This document shows positions 33,274 to 43,900 of a stretch of 64,000 nt of DNA, piece by piece. Below the pieces are notes generated by a model. It saw nothing but the letters and a program-made list of their open reading frames with translations. It searched no databases and was not told the DNA's origin. Within the stretch, counting starts at the first letter, position 1. Every line of letters starts with the position of its first letter. The translations under genes were made by a program, and so were the position numbers. Origin of the DNA: Hofstenia miamia (taxonomy: Eukaryota > Xenacoelomorpha > Acoela); NCBI GenBank assembly GCA_004352715.1, contig SCFE01000045.1:1283694-1347693 (forward strand). The letters run 5' to 3'.

Positions 33274-33612
33274 TGTAATATCGCTACCCAGGTGAAACTA
33301 ACACTTCATAACTAGATAATCCATTTTAGAGAATCAATCCAGGGATCAGCGCCAGCTATCACGGGGTAAGTATTATCTAAGTTTCCTATTCTGTCCTTTA
33401 ATTGTATATTCCACACTGCACAAATGTTCCAATAACAATTAATAAGTAGTATTATTTAGATACTTCATCGATTGAATAGGACTGAAATCTCTGGGCGCAC
33501 TTGCCCGACGCCAAGTCACTGAGATCATAACAGGTTCGCCAGAACTGCCAACAACTCCATCCCTTTCGTAGTTACAGATTTGATCCATTGTGATTCCAAC
33601 TCAGCTCAGTCT
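33251..33612. other. (TA)n run and unassigned sequence left of a 1-kb gap
   Basis: A (TA)n run (33251-33274) is followed by non-AT-rich sequence from TGTAATATCGCTACC onward. Read on the minus strand it contains GACTTGGCGTCGGGC-type words resembling LTR-retroelement primer-binding neighbourhoods, but no long terminal repeat is duplicated and no protein is readable. Unassigned. Confidence 0.35.
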
Positions 33613-34612
33613 NNNNNNNNNNNNNNNNNNNNNNNNNNNNNNNNNNNNNNNNNNNNNNNNNNNNNNNNNNNNNNNNNNNNNNNNNNNNNNNNNNNNNNNN
33701 NNNNNNNNNNNNNNNNNNNNNNNNNNNNNNNNNNNNNNNNNNNNNNNNNNNNNNNNNNNNNNNNNNNNNNNNNNNNNNNNNNNNNNNNNNNNNNNNNNNN
33801 NNNNNNNNNNNNNNNNNNNNNNNNNNNNNNNNNNNNNNNNNNNNNNNNNNNNNNNNNNNNNNNNNNNNNNNNNNNNNNNNNNNNNNNNNNNNNNNNNNNN
33901 NNNNNNNNNNNNNNNNNNNNNNNNNNNNNNNNNNNNNNNNNNNNNNNNNNNNNNNNNNNNNNNNNNNNNNNNNNNNNNNNNNNNNNNNNNNNNNNNNNNN
34001 NNNNNNNNNNNNNNNNNNNNNNNNNNNNNNNNNNNNNNNNNNNNNNNNNNNNNNNNNNNNNNNNNNNNNNNNNNNNNNNNNNNNNNNNNNNNNNNNNNNN
34101 NNNNNNNNNNNNNNNNNNNNNNNNNNNNNNNNNNNNNNNNNNNNNNNNNNNNNNNNNNNNNNNNNNNNNNNNNNNNNNNNNNNNNNNNNNNNNNNNNNNN
34201 NNNNNNNNNNNNNNNNNNNNNNNNNNNNNNNNNNNNNNNNNNNNNNNNNNNNNNNNNNNNNNNNNNNNNNNNNNNNNNNNNNNNNNNNNNNNNNNNNNNN
34301 NNNNNNNNNNNNNNNNNNNNNNNNNNNNNNNNNNNNNNNNNNNNNNNNNNNNNNNNNNNNNNNNNNNNNNNNNNNNNNNNNNNNNNNNNNNNNNNNNNNN
34401 NNNNNNNNNNNNNNNNNNNNNNNNNNNNNNNNNNNNNNNNNNNNNNNNNNNNNNNNNNNNNNNNNNNNNNNNNNNNNNNNNNNNNNNNNNNNNNNNNNNN
34501 NNNNNNNNNNNNNNNNNNNNNNNNNNNNNNNNNNNNNNNNNNNNNNNNNNNNNNNNNNNNNNNNNNNNNNNNNNNNNNNNNNNNNNNNNNNNNNNNNNNN
34601 NNNNNNNNNNNN
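33613..34612. other. Assembly gap, 1000 N
   Basis: Exactly 1000 Ns, a default gap size, so the true length is unknown. Open frames reported across it are meaningless. Confidence 0.99.
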
Positions 34613-35110
34613 AGCGCCAAACGGGAGGAAAATCCCTACACCTATCCATAACCTAACTGCAATACAACAATCGAGCGCGATACCCATTAACTACTCCTTC
34701 ACTGCTAGCACTACGATTGTTGCACACAGAAAACCGTTGCGCTGCGCATAACGTATTAAATAATCAAACCGCAATAAAAAAAGAAAATATAACGAGGTTA
34801 ATGTTCATCATATTCACAGCTCGTGGTTTTCTATTTATACAAAATTTACTAAAACATATTTACCGATTAAATGCTGCTAAACAAGTACCAGTCGCCTTAT
34901 TTCAATTTTGGTTTTCCCACTGTTTAAATTTCTGCGTACCGCGTGGCTTTGCAGAACTGTGTGCAGGCGTCTCGTCCACACGTAATTTTGTCAAACCATT
35001 TTGGCGACTACTACTTGCCGAAATTAAACTATCAAAATTAATAAATGCATTTTCCAAGAATAAACAAATCATCGATAGAGTTTTGAGTGTTCTTTCTTGG
35101 ATGATGCTAC
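34613..35110. other. Unassigned moderately GC-rich sequence right of the gap
   Basis: This block lies between the gap and a (TA)n run. On the minus strand it starts TGTAGCATCATCC, holds a TATAAATAG box about 280 bp in, and ends at the gap with TTTGGCGCT, which looks like the start of a primer-binding site. Together with 33275-33612, whose outer end is TGTAATATC, it could be the two sides of one LTR-type or other element with TGTA..TACA ends that was collapsed by the gap. The plus-strand frame 34717-35133 has no recognised domain. Confidence 0.3.
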
Positions 35111-35143
35111 AATATATATATATATATATATAGTATATATATA
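35111..35143. repeat. (TA)n microsatellite
   Basis: TA run with one interruption, mirroring the one at 33251-33274 on the other side of the gapped block. Confidence 0.9.
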
Positions 35144-36383
35144 GGCATAAGTTCTAGAAAATTTCAATGCATAGGACATGTCATTAAATAATTTCTAAAT
35201 TCCATTAGCTGTATAAGTTTTGTGGAAAAAGAGAATTTCAAATTCTAAATATAAAAACACCTTACCCAGTAATAAAGAAACAAATTTTGCAATTAAACTC
35301 TAAACAATGACTGACTGGTGCATTAAAAACACATTGTTCTCGTTAAAACAATTGAATTTTCAATATTTCTATGTGCTAATGAGCTTTGTTGAAATTATGC
35401 AAATATTCCAGAAATTGAAGTTAGCTAAAAATTGATATTTTTTTTAAAAATATACGTGTATGCAAGGAGAAAAATAAATCTGACAAGGATTATGTATTTA
35501 CACCTTCTAAAATAAAATTACACACACACACACACAATACTTGGCTTACAACTGAAATATTTTGGAGATTCATTATGACATTGAGGAAATTTAAGTCCAA
35601 TTAACATTTTGAATTTTGTTCCACACATTACAAATTGTAAATGATACACCAATTTGGAGTTCATAAATCAGAATATATTATAGGCAAGGTTCTTCAGAAA
35701 CTATTTAATTCACTAACTATTACAGGACATGACAATTTCTCCTCTGTCTTTACCAAAGATTGCACGTCCTTTGCTGTCTTCTCTTGCCTTTGGTAAATGC
35801 CCATATGATCGGGCTTTAGACAACCTCATAGCTTTTTGAACTTGTTTTGTACATGTGGATTTTCGCACCATTTTTGATAGCCAAAGAGTGAATAAAGTTC
35901 AAATTAACACAGATTTATTACTGAGTTTCAATGTCTAAACCAATCAAAATAATTTACTGTCACTGATATATTAAAGTGTGAAAGTACAAAAGATGAGAGT
36001 GTTTGTGGCTTTTAATTATCATTTGAACTTGTTGATCGCATATTATGATACATCATAGACTTGATTGGATTCAATGCAGTCCTATTAATAATGAGATATA
36101 ATGTCAGTATGCATTATTTATTAAGATTTTTACCATATTCTGCAAAATGCAACCATGTAAATTCTAAAATTATTCATAGTTTGATTATGTGATGTTTGGA
36201 TAACCACATTCTGTAACCTGGCAAACATTATTCATGAGTTAATCATGGGTTATGAGTAATCGATTAGGGTTTGCCACATTTGTTATTTTACTATGCAGGT
36301 TTTTTATTTGTTTTTTATTATACATGTATGTTTATTGTTGAATTTTACTGAATATGCATTTAAATTTTGGTTGTTATCCAACT
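35144..36383. other. AT-rich DNA with (CA)n, no gene seen
   Basis: A (CA)n run occupies about 35520-35536. No coding frame with a domain. Confidence 0.5.
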
Positions 36384-36710
36384 TAGCTGAATCGTTTGCT
36401 CTGGTGAGCTGATACTTTGCATTAATTTCAATCTCAAAATACATGTAAGGCTAGAGCTTTGGTTTAGATCTCAAAATATGTCTACACATAGAAACATTGG
36501 TATGCCTTTGACTCCCTGAATTTAAGGTTTTTGCTTTTATCACTTGTACTAATTTGTAATATTTCACGTGTTTTTAATATTTTTGGTTTTGGTTGCTAAC
36601 ACTTGTATTTTATTCAAGCATGTATTAATATTTGTATTTTTTAGCAATATTCAATCTAACAATTGACATATGGGTGACATTGTAGAGCTTCTATGCTTGC
36701 AAAATATTTG
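36384..36710 (+). repeat. Dispersed repeat, copy 2
   Basis: Inverted partner of 30195-30500, about 6 kb apart. Similarity runs from CTTAGCTGAAT at the left to GTAGAGCT(T/C)CTA at the right, with small indels, suggesting an old non-coding mobile repeat. Confidence 0.7.
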
Positions 36711-37329
36711 TTTGCAATTTTCTCAAAATTCTTAGCAATCTATCTTTAAAATAGTATGTGCGTATATTTTTTATGTGTCAATAATACACTATTTACAAGC
36801 ATTTGTATATTTAGAAGGCAAATTTGAAAACTCAAAAATTGAAGGCAATGCATTTTGGTTTTATAATGCATCTACATGCAAATAACAAGGTATGACAATA
36901 CTTTTGTTTTCATAACCCATCTATATTATAATATTTCACATTTAATAAAGTATGTTTTTAAATTACTGCTTCAAACTAAATTATACATAATGATTTTTAC
37001 TACAGTGAATATTTTGTTTAATCACATGCATTTTAAATTTAGTATCTTACTGAAGCTATAAATTATACACAATGATTTTCACTTTGTACCATTAGGATGA
37101 TATTAACTGAATTTGTATTAAATTTTTCAGGTTATAGCAGAGTTTATACCATGGTTAAGCAATTTTATAGACCTTGTTTTCCACCTATAAATTATTATTA
37201 TTTTTTAATTTTCTCAAAATTCTTGGTGATCTTCTAAATACCATTGTGTAAAACAAAAAAATCATAATAGTGTATAAATGAAAGCATGTATTTGTATAAA
37301 TCCAACTAATAGCATCCTATTTATAATTT
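36711..37329. other. AT-rich DNA with short local duplications
   Basis: Phrases recur at short range, for example TTTTCTCAAAATTCTT at about 36717 and 37205, and AAATTATACA(T/C)AATGATTTT at about 36978 and 37060. This may be the most decayed part of the minisatellite that follows. Confidence 0.45.
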
Positions 37330-38180
37330 ATTTGGAAAATGAAATTGCCTTTATCTTGTAGGTCTGCATTTCATACACCTGCAATGTTTAAGTATGGCAA
37401 ACATTTTCCCTGTTTTGTATTAGTGAAACACCAAATAAATGCATGGAATATTTTATGGATAAGAAACATTAGCAAAAATGAATTAACTACAAAGATTGCA
37501 AATATTAATAATTAGAAACATGTGGAATTTTTTGCAATAAAAAATAGCAATGTATTTGAAAAAATGAAAAATGCAATTGCTTTATCATGTAGGTCTATAT
37601 TTCATATGCCTGTAATGTTTAAGTATTGCTATATTTTTCCCATTTGTATATTTGATATTAGCAAAAAATGAATTAAATGCATGGCATTTTTACAATCGGA
37701 TAGCAGCGCATTTGAAAAGTACGATGTTGTTCTTTGCATGTAATGTATAGACCCCTGAAAAACGAAATAAATTACAATGATTGTGGATGCTAATCATTAG
37801 AATAGGAATGCATTTGAAAAGCGGAGATCTAACCCTTTGCATGTAGTGTATAGATTTCCTAAAACGACTTAAATTACAGCAATTGTGTTAATCACTAGAA
37901 GAAACATATGGAATTTTTTACAATAAAAAAGTGTATTTTAAAAAATGAAGTGTAACCCTTTGCATGTAGTGTATTGATTTACAAAAACAAAATAAATATT
38001 AGCTATTGTATAGTTATGTTAATCACTAGAAGTGTATGGAACTTTTCGCAATGAAAAAAATAGCAACGTATTTAAAAACAAAATGTGCCCCCCTTTGCAT
38101 GTAATGTATAGAAAATAGCAAATTTGTATGCAGACTAGCTAAGCAATAGAAATGCATGGAATTTTTACAGATAGTAAATT
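37330..38180 (+). repeat. Diverged minisatellite, about 6 units of 100-230 bp
   Basis: The anchor CTTTGCATGTA(A/G)TGTATAG occurs at 37732, 37835, 37958 and 38093, and its older forms CTTTATC(T/A)TGTAGGTCT at 37349 and 37580. Between anchors the order AATAAATTACA, TTAATCA(C/T)TAGAA, ATGGAATTTTT, AGCAATGTATTTGAAAA is kept. Spacing is 231, 152, 103, 123 and 135 bp, so units have lost and gained sequence since amplification. No ORF spans units. Confidence 0.75.
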
Positions 38181-38299
38181 ATTAGTCTGCAATGTATCAT
38201 CACAAATGTGATGTAAAACCTAATTAGTCAGCTAATGTATATTAACAGTTGTGTACACAAACAATAGTAAGCATGCAAACAAAAATGACCACATAATCT

Positions 38300-40063
38300 A
38301 GGAAACATTCCATTATTGGTCAATGAATGGGCCATTGTTGGTGCCATTATTGGCCATTGGTGGTAAATAACCGCTGGCCCAACAATGTTTGCCAACCATC
38401 ATCCATTACTGGGCCAATAATGGGCCATTGGTGAGCCAATAGATAGAAAACAGTAGGTTTTTGATACTATAGCATAACCTTTATATGTAGAGCAACAATC
38501 TTATATTGTTAAGCAGTTCAAACATTGCTGTTTAAACCAACACAAGCCCAACAAAGGACAGACGGATACCTTTGGGATCCTGTCACGGATATCCAATACC
38601 AATACAACATTTGTTAGAAATTTTAAAGAATGTTTTGTTTATAAATGATAACAATAAGCATAAAAATCTGCCAAATTTAACAAAAATTTTTAATTTTAAA
38701 ATTAGTTGCAATTTTGAAATAATACTATCTCAAGTCGTGAAAAATCTCTTCTGTTCAAGTGTAGGTTTTTTACATAACTATTAATTTCAAAGTGGCCAAA
38801 TATTTATGAATAAATTATTTTTAAAATACTTTAAGCAGGTATATCATAATTTTCTACAAATTACAAATTTCAAATATCTTTTCGCATTTCCTTTTATTAT
38901 ATTAAAAGTAACTAGGAATCAAAATAATGAAGTGGCTTTTATTTGCAAGCATCTGCTCATTGATAATTGATTGCTAAGGTTGATACTGATGCCGCTAATG
39001 GTCCACCAATGGGACACTGATGCCATCAGTGGTCACAAATATTGCATGTTTCCCACCAACAGTTTAATGATTATGGCCAATGTTATATTATGATTTGTAA
39101 TTTGCAACTTGTTATAATTCCGATTGAGTTAAGGACAGGGGCATATTTAGGGGGAGGGGCTTGTTCCTGCCCCTCTTTGGACAGGCCAATTTCAACTCAT
39201 TCTCGTACGATCTGATCGATATATTGATGAACAGTCTTTTTGTTTAACATAAAGTGCAAAAAAGTAGTATTTCATGTATTTTTATTAACTCCGTCTGTCT
39301 TTTTGGTTTATTTATCATTTATGCACAGGCGAGCGCGGCATTATGTTAAGAGGGTGAAAAAACTACCTAGGCCTCCCACTTTTAGAAATACTGGTTAAGG
39401 ATGCAGTTGAAACCAGAGATGGAATTATTTTAAGTTCATGTTTATTTATTGTTAAAATACTTATCTATATTCAGAACGAAAACTAAAGTTCTGATCGGAT
39501 CGAATTCGGATCATGAAGTGTTGGATCCGGATTGGATCCTAAAATGTTGGATCCGATTCCATCTCTGGTTGAAACTGTGTATAGCATATTATACTTAAAA
39601 TGGAACACCTTGCTACAAATAATTGAATTCATTATAAAAGCTCATAAAAACAAGAGCTGGCATACTAATTTGTGCTATCAAATAGGAAAGGTTAAGTAAA
39701 TGCATTTGTTATGAAAATTATATTTGATCAATCATAATTGTAAACTAATAATTTTATATTTTTATATTTGTTCGCTAGATGGCAGATTGATCTAGTAATG
39801 CCATTAATGGGCCATTGTCGGGCCATTAATGGCTCTGAGAAAATGATAAATAATACTTTTTGAAAATTGAAATCAAACTTTAATGTAATGTTTATGTTAT
39901 ATACAATAATATAATAATTTCTCTGTAAAATTTTATAATTTTAAGATTTTTAAAACTTTTTGTTTCGATAGTTATGATTGGCAAATGAATGGCAAATGAG
40001 TGGCCATTGTTGGCCAGGGGTGCCAGCAGTGAGCCATTGTTGGACCAATAATGGTTGTTTCCT
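38300..40063. mobile_element. Terminal-inverted-repeat element(s) with GGCCATTG sub-repeats, family not recognised
   Basis: The left end reads AGGAAACATTCCATTATTGGTC and the right end, reverse-complemented, reads AGGAAACAACCATTATTGGTC. Next to both ends lie many copies of TGGGCCATTG, GGCCATT(A/G)TTGG and inverses (38320-38440; 39797-39835; 39985-40053). A third end-like sequence, GGGAAACATGCAATATTTGTG in reverse complement, lies at about 39030-39053, so two related elements may be fused or nested. No target duplication is clear. The interior encodes no transposase and contains the hAT MITE at 39414-39567. Confidence 0.6.
39414..39567. mobile_element. hAT-type MITE, 154 bp, perfect target duplication
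   Basis: The ends are CAGAGATGGAAT and its inverse ATTCCATCTCTG. Both sides carry gttgaaac (39406-39413 and 39568-39575), a perfect 8-bp target duplication. The interior repeats GGATCCGGAT/GTTGGATCCG words. It cannot encode protein and would have been moved by a hAT transposase in trans. It is inserted in the GGCCATTG element region. Confidence 0.88.
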
Positions 40064-41613
40064 GGGAAATAAGTGAGATGCAATGGCAAGTATATGAATC
40101 ATTGTAAAATGTGTAAACTAGATTGGCCTTATGTAAATAAGTGAGTCACTATAGCAATTATATGTTTATGAATCATTGTAAAATCAGCTCATAAATGTCG
40201 CAAAAAATAAGTCAGTAATTTCATCGTCGCTAGATGGCTTTGCAAACCTATTGTCAATATCCATGAATTAGCCAAGGTCAAAATGTGATTTTGAGAGACA
40301 GGGTCTGCATTATTTCCATACTATCTTTCAATTCCAACATCTGCACGCATTAATTTCAAAATTTGGATTTTAATTTGAACAAACACCCAGTTCGTCATTA
40401 TATGATCTTTTTGCAACATTTATATAAATTTGCTGGTTTAAATGCCATATATTAAACTGACCTCAACTAAGGATTATCTAAAGGAATTGTTACAGCGAAG
40501 AAACGCTTTTTAATTATTTGCTGAAAGGGTCCTCAACTTCCACAGCTCAGAATAGTTGCACAATGCTTGCCCAAGATTGTGTCATCCTAAACTAACTGCT
40601 ATAAGTCATTGCCTAAGGCTTCAATCTTGTCTAGTAGAAGCAGGATTTCAATGAATACTACCTGAAATAAACGTACTTTGTTAGAACCTAAGCAGACAAT
40701 AGATTAATTGATTTAAAGATTTACTTACTTTTTGCTTTATTCATTGTTTGAATGCTGTTGGTTTACTCAAATTCCATTAAGCTATCATTTAATTATAATT
40801 TCATAGTTTAATTGCATTTAAACAGCTTGAATGTCATTAAAATGGTCAACACTGAATACAACATAGTGAATCTACTGTATACCATTACAATACAAAATTA
40901 ACAATACCAGTTTTATGAACTGCTTGACACATCTTCCTTCAACCTGTTGCCTAATTAAGAGTATTATGAAAACGTAAAAGTTCTTTGGCATGTTTTGGGA
41001 AATAGTGAATCATTGAAAAAACAACTTTAATTTATCGTGATTTGATAAGGAACATTTTGCATTACAGTCAATCTCAACTATAGCCCATTCGTTTGAAATT
41101 ATATCAACTAATGTATTTTTGGTATTGAAATTCAGACAAGGGTGTCTCTGCATTGTATTTAATATAATGAAGTCTCCTTAATGTGTGGAAACATCAAAGT
41201 CTGTTCTAAATTGAACTATATCTATATCTGCTTTATGGACGCTCAATTGGGTGGGCTAGAGTAGAGATTTGGGCAAGCCGCCTGATAAATATACGCACAA
41301 GTATGGTTTTTCTGCTGTATTTCGGAGGCAATGTCTAAAAATGTAAATTATTCACAATGTGTCAAAATTTATTAAAATGTTATTGCTATATATCTCATAA
41401 GTGCATGACGCTGACTACTTTACCCAATTATGTAAGACTAAAATTTTAGCTAATGTTGAATGCCTCTAATGTCTATCTCAATATCGTTTCATATTTCACT
41501 GAAAATCCAGATTTACTATTATACATGCATATGTAAATACATTTCCTTATTGTTGCGACAAATTCTGGGCAAAACGGAATGTTCAAAGCTGAAATACGAA
41601 GAGTAAACAAAAT
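40064..41613. other. AT-rich DNA, no gene seen
   Basis: No domain-bearing frame or recognised repeat. Confidence 0.5.
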
Positions 41614-41621
41614 TGACACTT

Positions 41622-41981
41622 CAGGCACGTAGCCACTGAAGGGTTTGGTTGAAGAACCCCCGCTCACCGCTGGAAGATTAGGTAACACCTCCTGGACAAC
41701 AAAACTAAAAGATAATCAGAGTGTAAAAAAATTTGTTAAATCAATAATGTCGTGAAATGTTTTCGAAGGTCCATTTTGTCTGATTTTCAAAAAAATTCGC
41801 GGTGCTTTGTCCCGCTTTTGGTTACATACTTGATCAGAACTAGATGATCTCATCCATCAGAAAATCCCACGTACACACATTCTTGGTAAAGTTTCATCTA
41901 AAAGAAAGTCGAAATTCCCATCAACTCCTCCTATATTTGTACTGACCCCCTTAGATGATAATAACGCTGGCTACGGGCCTG
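41622..41981. mobile_element. hAT-type MITE, 360 bp, perfect target duplication
   Basis: The ends are CAGGCACGTAGCCA and, inverted, CAGGCCCGTAGCCA (13 of 14 match). Both flanks are tgacactt (41614-41621 and 41982-41989), a perfect 8-bp target duplication, which defines the borders exactly. The interior shares the TTTGTCCCGCTTTTGGTTA-type block with the MITE at 26532-26773. No transposase is encoded; the 71-codon minus frame at 41473-41688 crosses the border and is chance. Confidence 0.9.
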
Positions 41982-41989
41982 TGACACTT

Positions 41990-42761
41990 AAATGACATCA
42001 AGAATTATGAAATGCTTTTTGGTAAGGAAAATCGATTTAGGATTGGAAACAATGCAGATAATTTGCAAATAGCTATGGTCACTTTATTGCAACATTTATA
42101 ACTATTCTTTTAAAAAATATTTATTATTTCAACTAATTAAATATAATTATTACAGACGAGAAAAATATGTACTTAAAAGTGCTAAAATAATATGCAACTA
42201 CAAAATAAATGCTTTTTGATGCTTTGCTCTGTCTTTTTTTCTGATAGCAGGTCTTTGTAGCTTGAAAACTACTTTGCACGTCACAGCTTACAATAGGGCA
42301 GTTTTAAAAAAAGAGGTAAAACCTGCAGCATTCCAGTGAAATATACAACCAGATGGATTTGGCCCTCACCAGTTCATTGCACTTCATGCCATTCTGACAT
42401 CTTGGGATCAGCTTTTTTACAGACTGCATTCAAACTTGACTTTATCGAATGGCTGAATAAATTTCATTCTTTCAAAATCCGCCATAACTTGTGGAGACAA
42501 CTTCACCTAAGAAAATTCATAGTGAAATTCATAGTGAATTGACAGGTTGACACGTTGTAAACTATTATGATGTTTTGAGTAATACACCGCCCTCTTGAAA
42601 TTATTGCATGAGGTTTCAATGATTTGTCTGGAGTTGTGGTTTTGAAAATCAGGTTTCTACGAGGCAACTTTTCATAGTCTTTTTACATAAAAAAGGTCTA
42701 AAATATGTATTTAAATATATTTTATGCATTTACATAATTATCTTGTCACTAATAATTAGTA
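41990..42761. other. AT-rich DNA, no gene seen
   Basis: The plus-strand frame 42336-42542 (68 codons) has no domain or splice support. Nothing else recognised. Confidence 0.45.
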
Positions 42762-42901
42762 GAGATGTGCGGGACCAGTATCTTAGAGTCGTAATAGGGC
42801 CGTAATTTCAAGCCCGATCCGGCCCCGGCCTCTTAACATATAAACAAAGCCCAGCCCGTTGCAATTGGTAAAATTTAGGCCCAGAACGGACTGAGCATGT
42901 C
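42762..42901. repeat. GGGACC/GGCC-rich segment, possible hAT element end
   Basis: The segment starts AGAGATGTGCGGGACCAG and is rich in GGCC, GGGCC and CCCGATCC. Similar words (GGGACCAGATACC, CAGGTACTGGACGGGACC) recur at 43650-43755. AGAGATGTGC-type starts occur at some hAT ends. A weakly matching GCAACATCTCTT lies at about 44392-44403, but flanks do not duplicate, so borders are open. Confidence 0.35.
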
Positions 42902-43165
42902 ATATCCAAAACCATTATACGATTTTTGTAATTAACAAAATTAAGCATATAATTGAAAATACGAAAATGAAAGCATTTTTGCATCAAATGCACTTTTTAA
43001 CAATAAAGTTAACTTGTGTTGGCATCAAAACCTTAATATCCAAAACCTTTATAAGACTTTTGTAAATAAAAAAATAAGTATATAATTGAAAATACTAAAA
43101 TGAAAGCATTTTTGCATCAACTGCACTTTTTAACAACAAAGTTAACTCGTGATGGCATCAAACGC
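42902..43165 (+). repeat. Tandem duplication, two units of about 134 bp
   Basis: ATATCCAAAACC(A/T)TTAT begins at 42902 and again at 43036, and both units continue through ATAATTGAAAATAC, AAAATGAAAGCATTTTTGC and GCACTTTTTAACAA to GGCATCAAA. Units differ at several positions and by small indels. Confidence 0.85.
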
Positions 43166-43852
43166 GATCGGCTTCACATAAGGATGCGTCCACTGCTGGA
43201 AAAGGATTTTAATGGACATTTTAAATTGTTAATAGTGGTATTGCAGTATTAATAATAAATATGTTTTTGTGCACCACACAAAAATGCTACGAACTTATGC
43301 AGCATTCCCGTTGGAAACATGCACATAATACACAGTGTAATGTCTAAGTAAATTAAGGTTTACTTTGGGACATCCGAAGTAATACTTTAAAAATATAATG
43401 CTATTAGTAAGACAATTTCTGAATAAATTGTAATTATTGTTGCAGTGGATTTATTTCTTGATGTAAAATTAGTCAATTGAATATAATAGTTGATATAGTA
43501 TTTTAATGTAGGAGAATGTATATTCATTAATAAAATTTTGAACAATTCTAAGCTCGTTATTCAGAAATTTCTTACCCGCTTCATTCTTAATTTTACGGCG
43601 CAAGCGCCGTACTGACAAGAACCTTTCAAAACCAAGGCCATTTACAACCCTGCAGTTTCTGGTCCCAGTCTCGTACCTGGTCCCGCAGGGACAGGGACCA
43701 GATACCGCGACCAAAAGTGTAACTTCAGGACCAGGTACTGGACGGGACCGGGATTAAATGCTTCGAGACAAGATAACTATATATGCTTAATATCAAGAAT
43801 TTTGGACACTAATATTTTTAACATTAAGCATTTCATTTGCTTTAAGCAATAT

Positions 43853-43900
<48 letters not shown>

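Noticed and set aside
33471-33560. tRNA gene suggested by a GGTTCG-like word near the gap
   Set aside because: No pairing acceptor, D or anticodon arms could be folded around it.
33572-34687. Open frames of 340-371 codons on both strands
   Set aside because: They consist almost entirely of Ns from the 1000-base gap.
39139-39360. Another hAT MITE starting CAGGGGCATATTTAGGGGG
   Set aside because: The left end looks right but no inverse right end or target duplication could be found.
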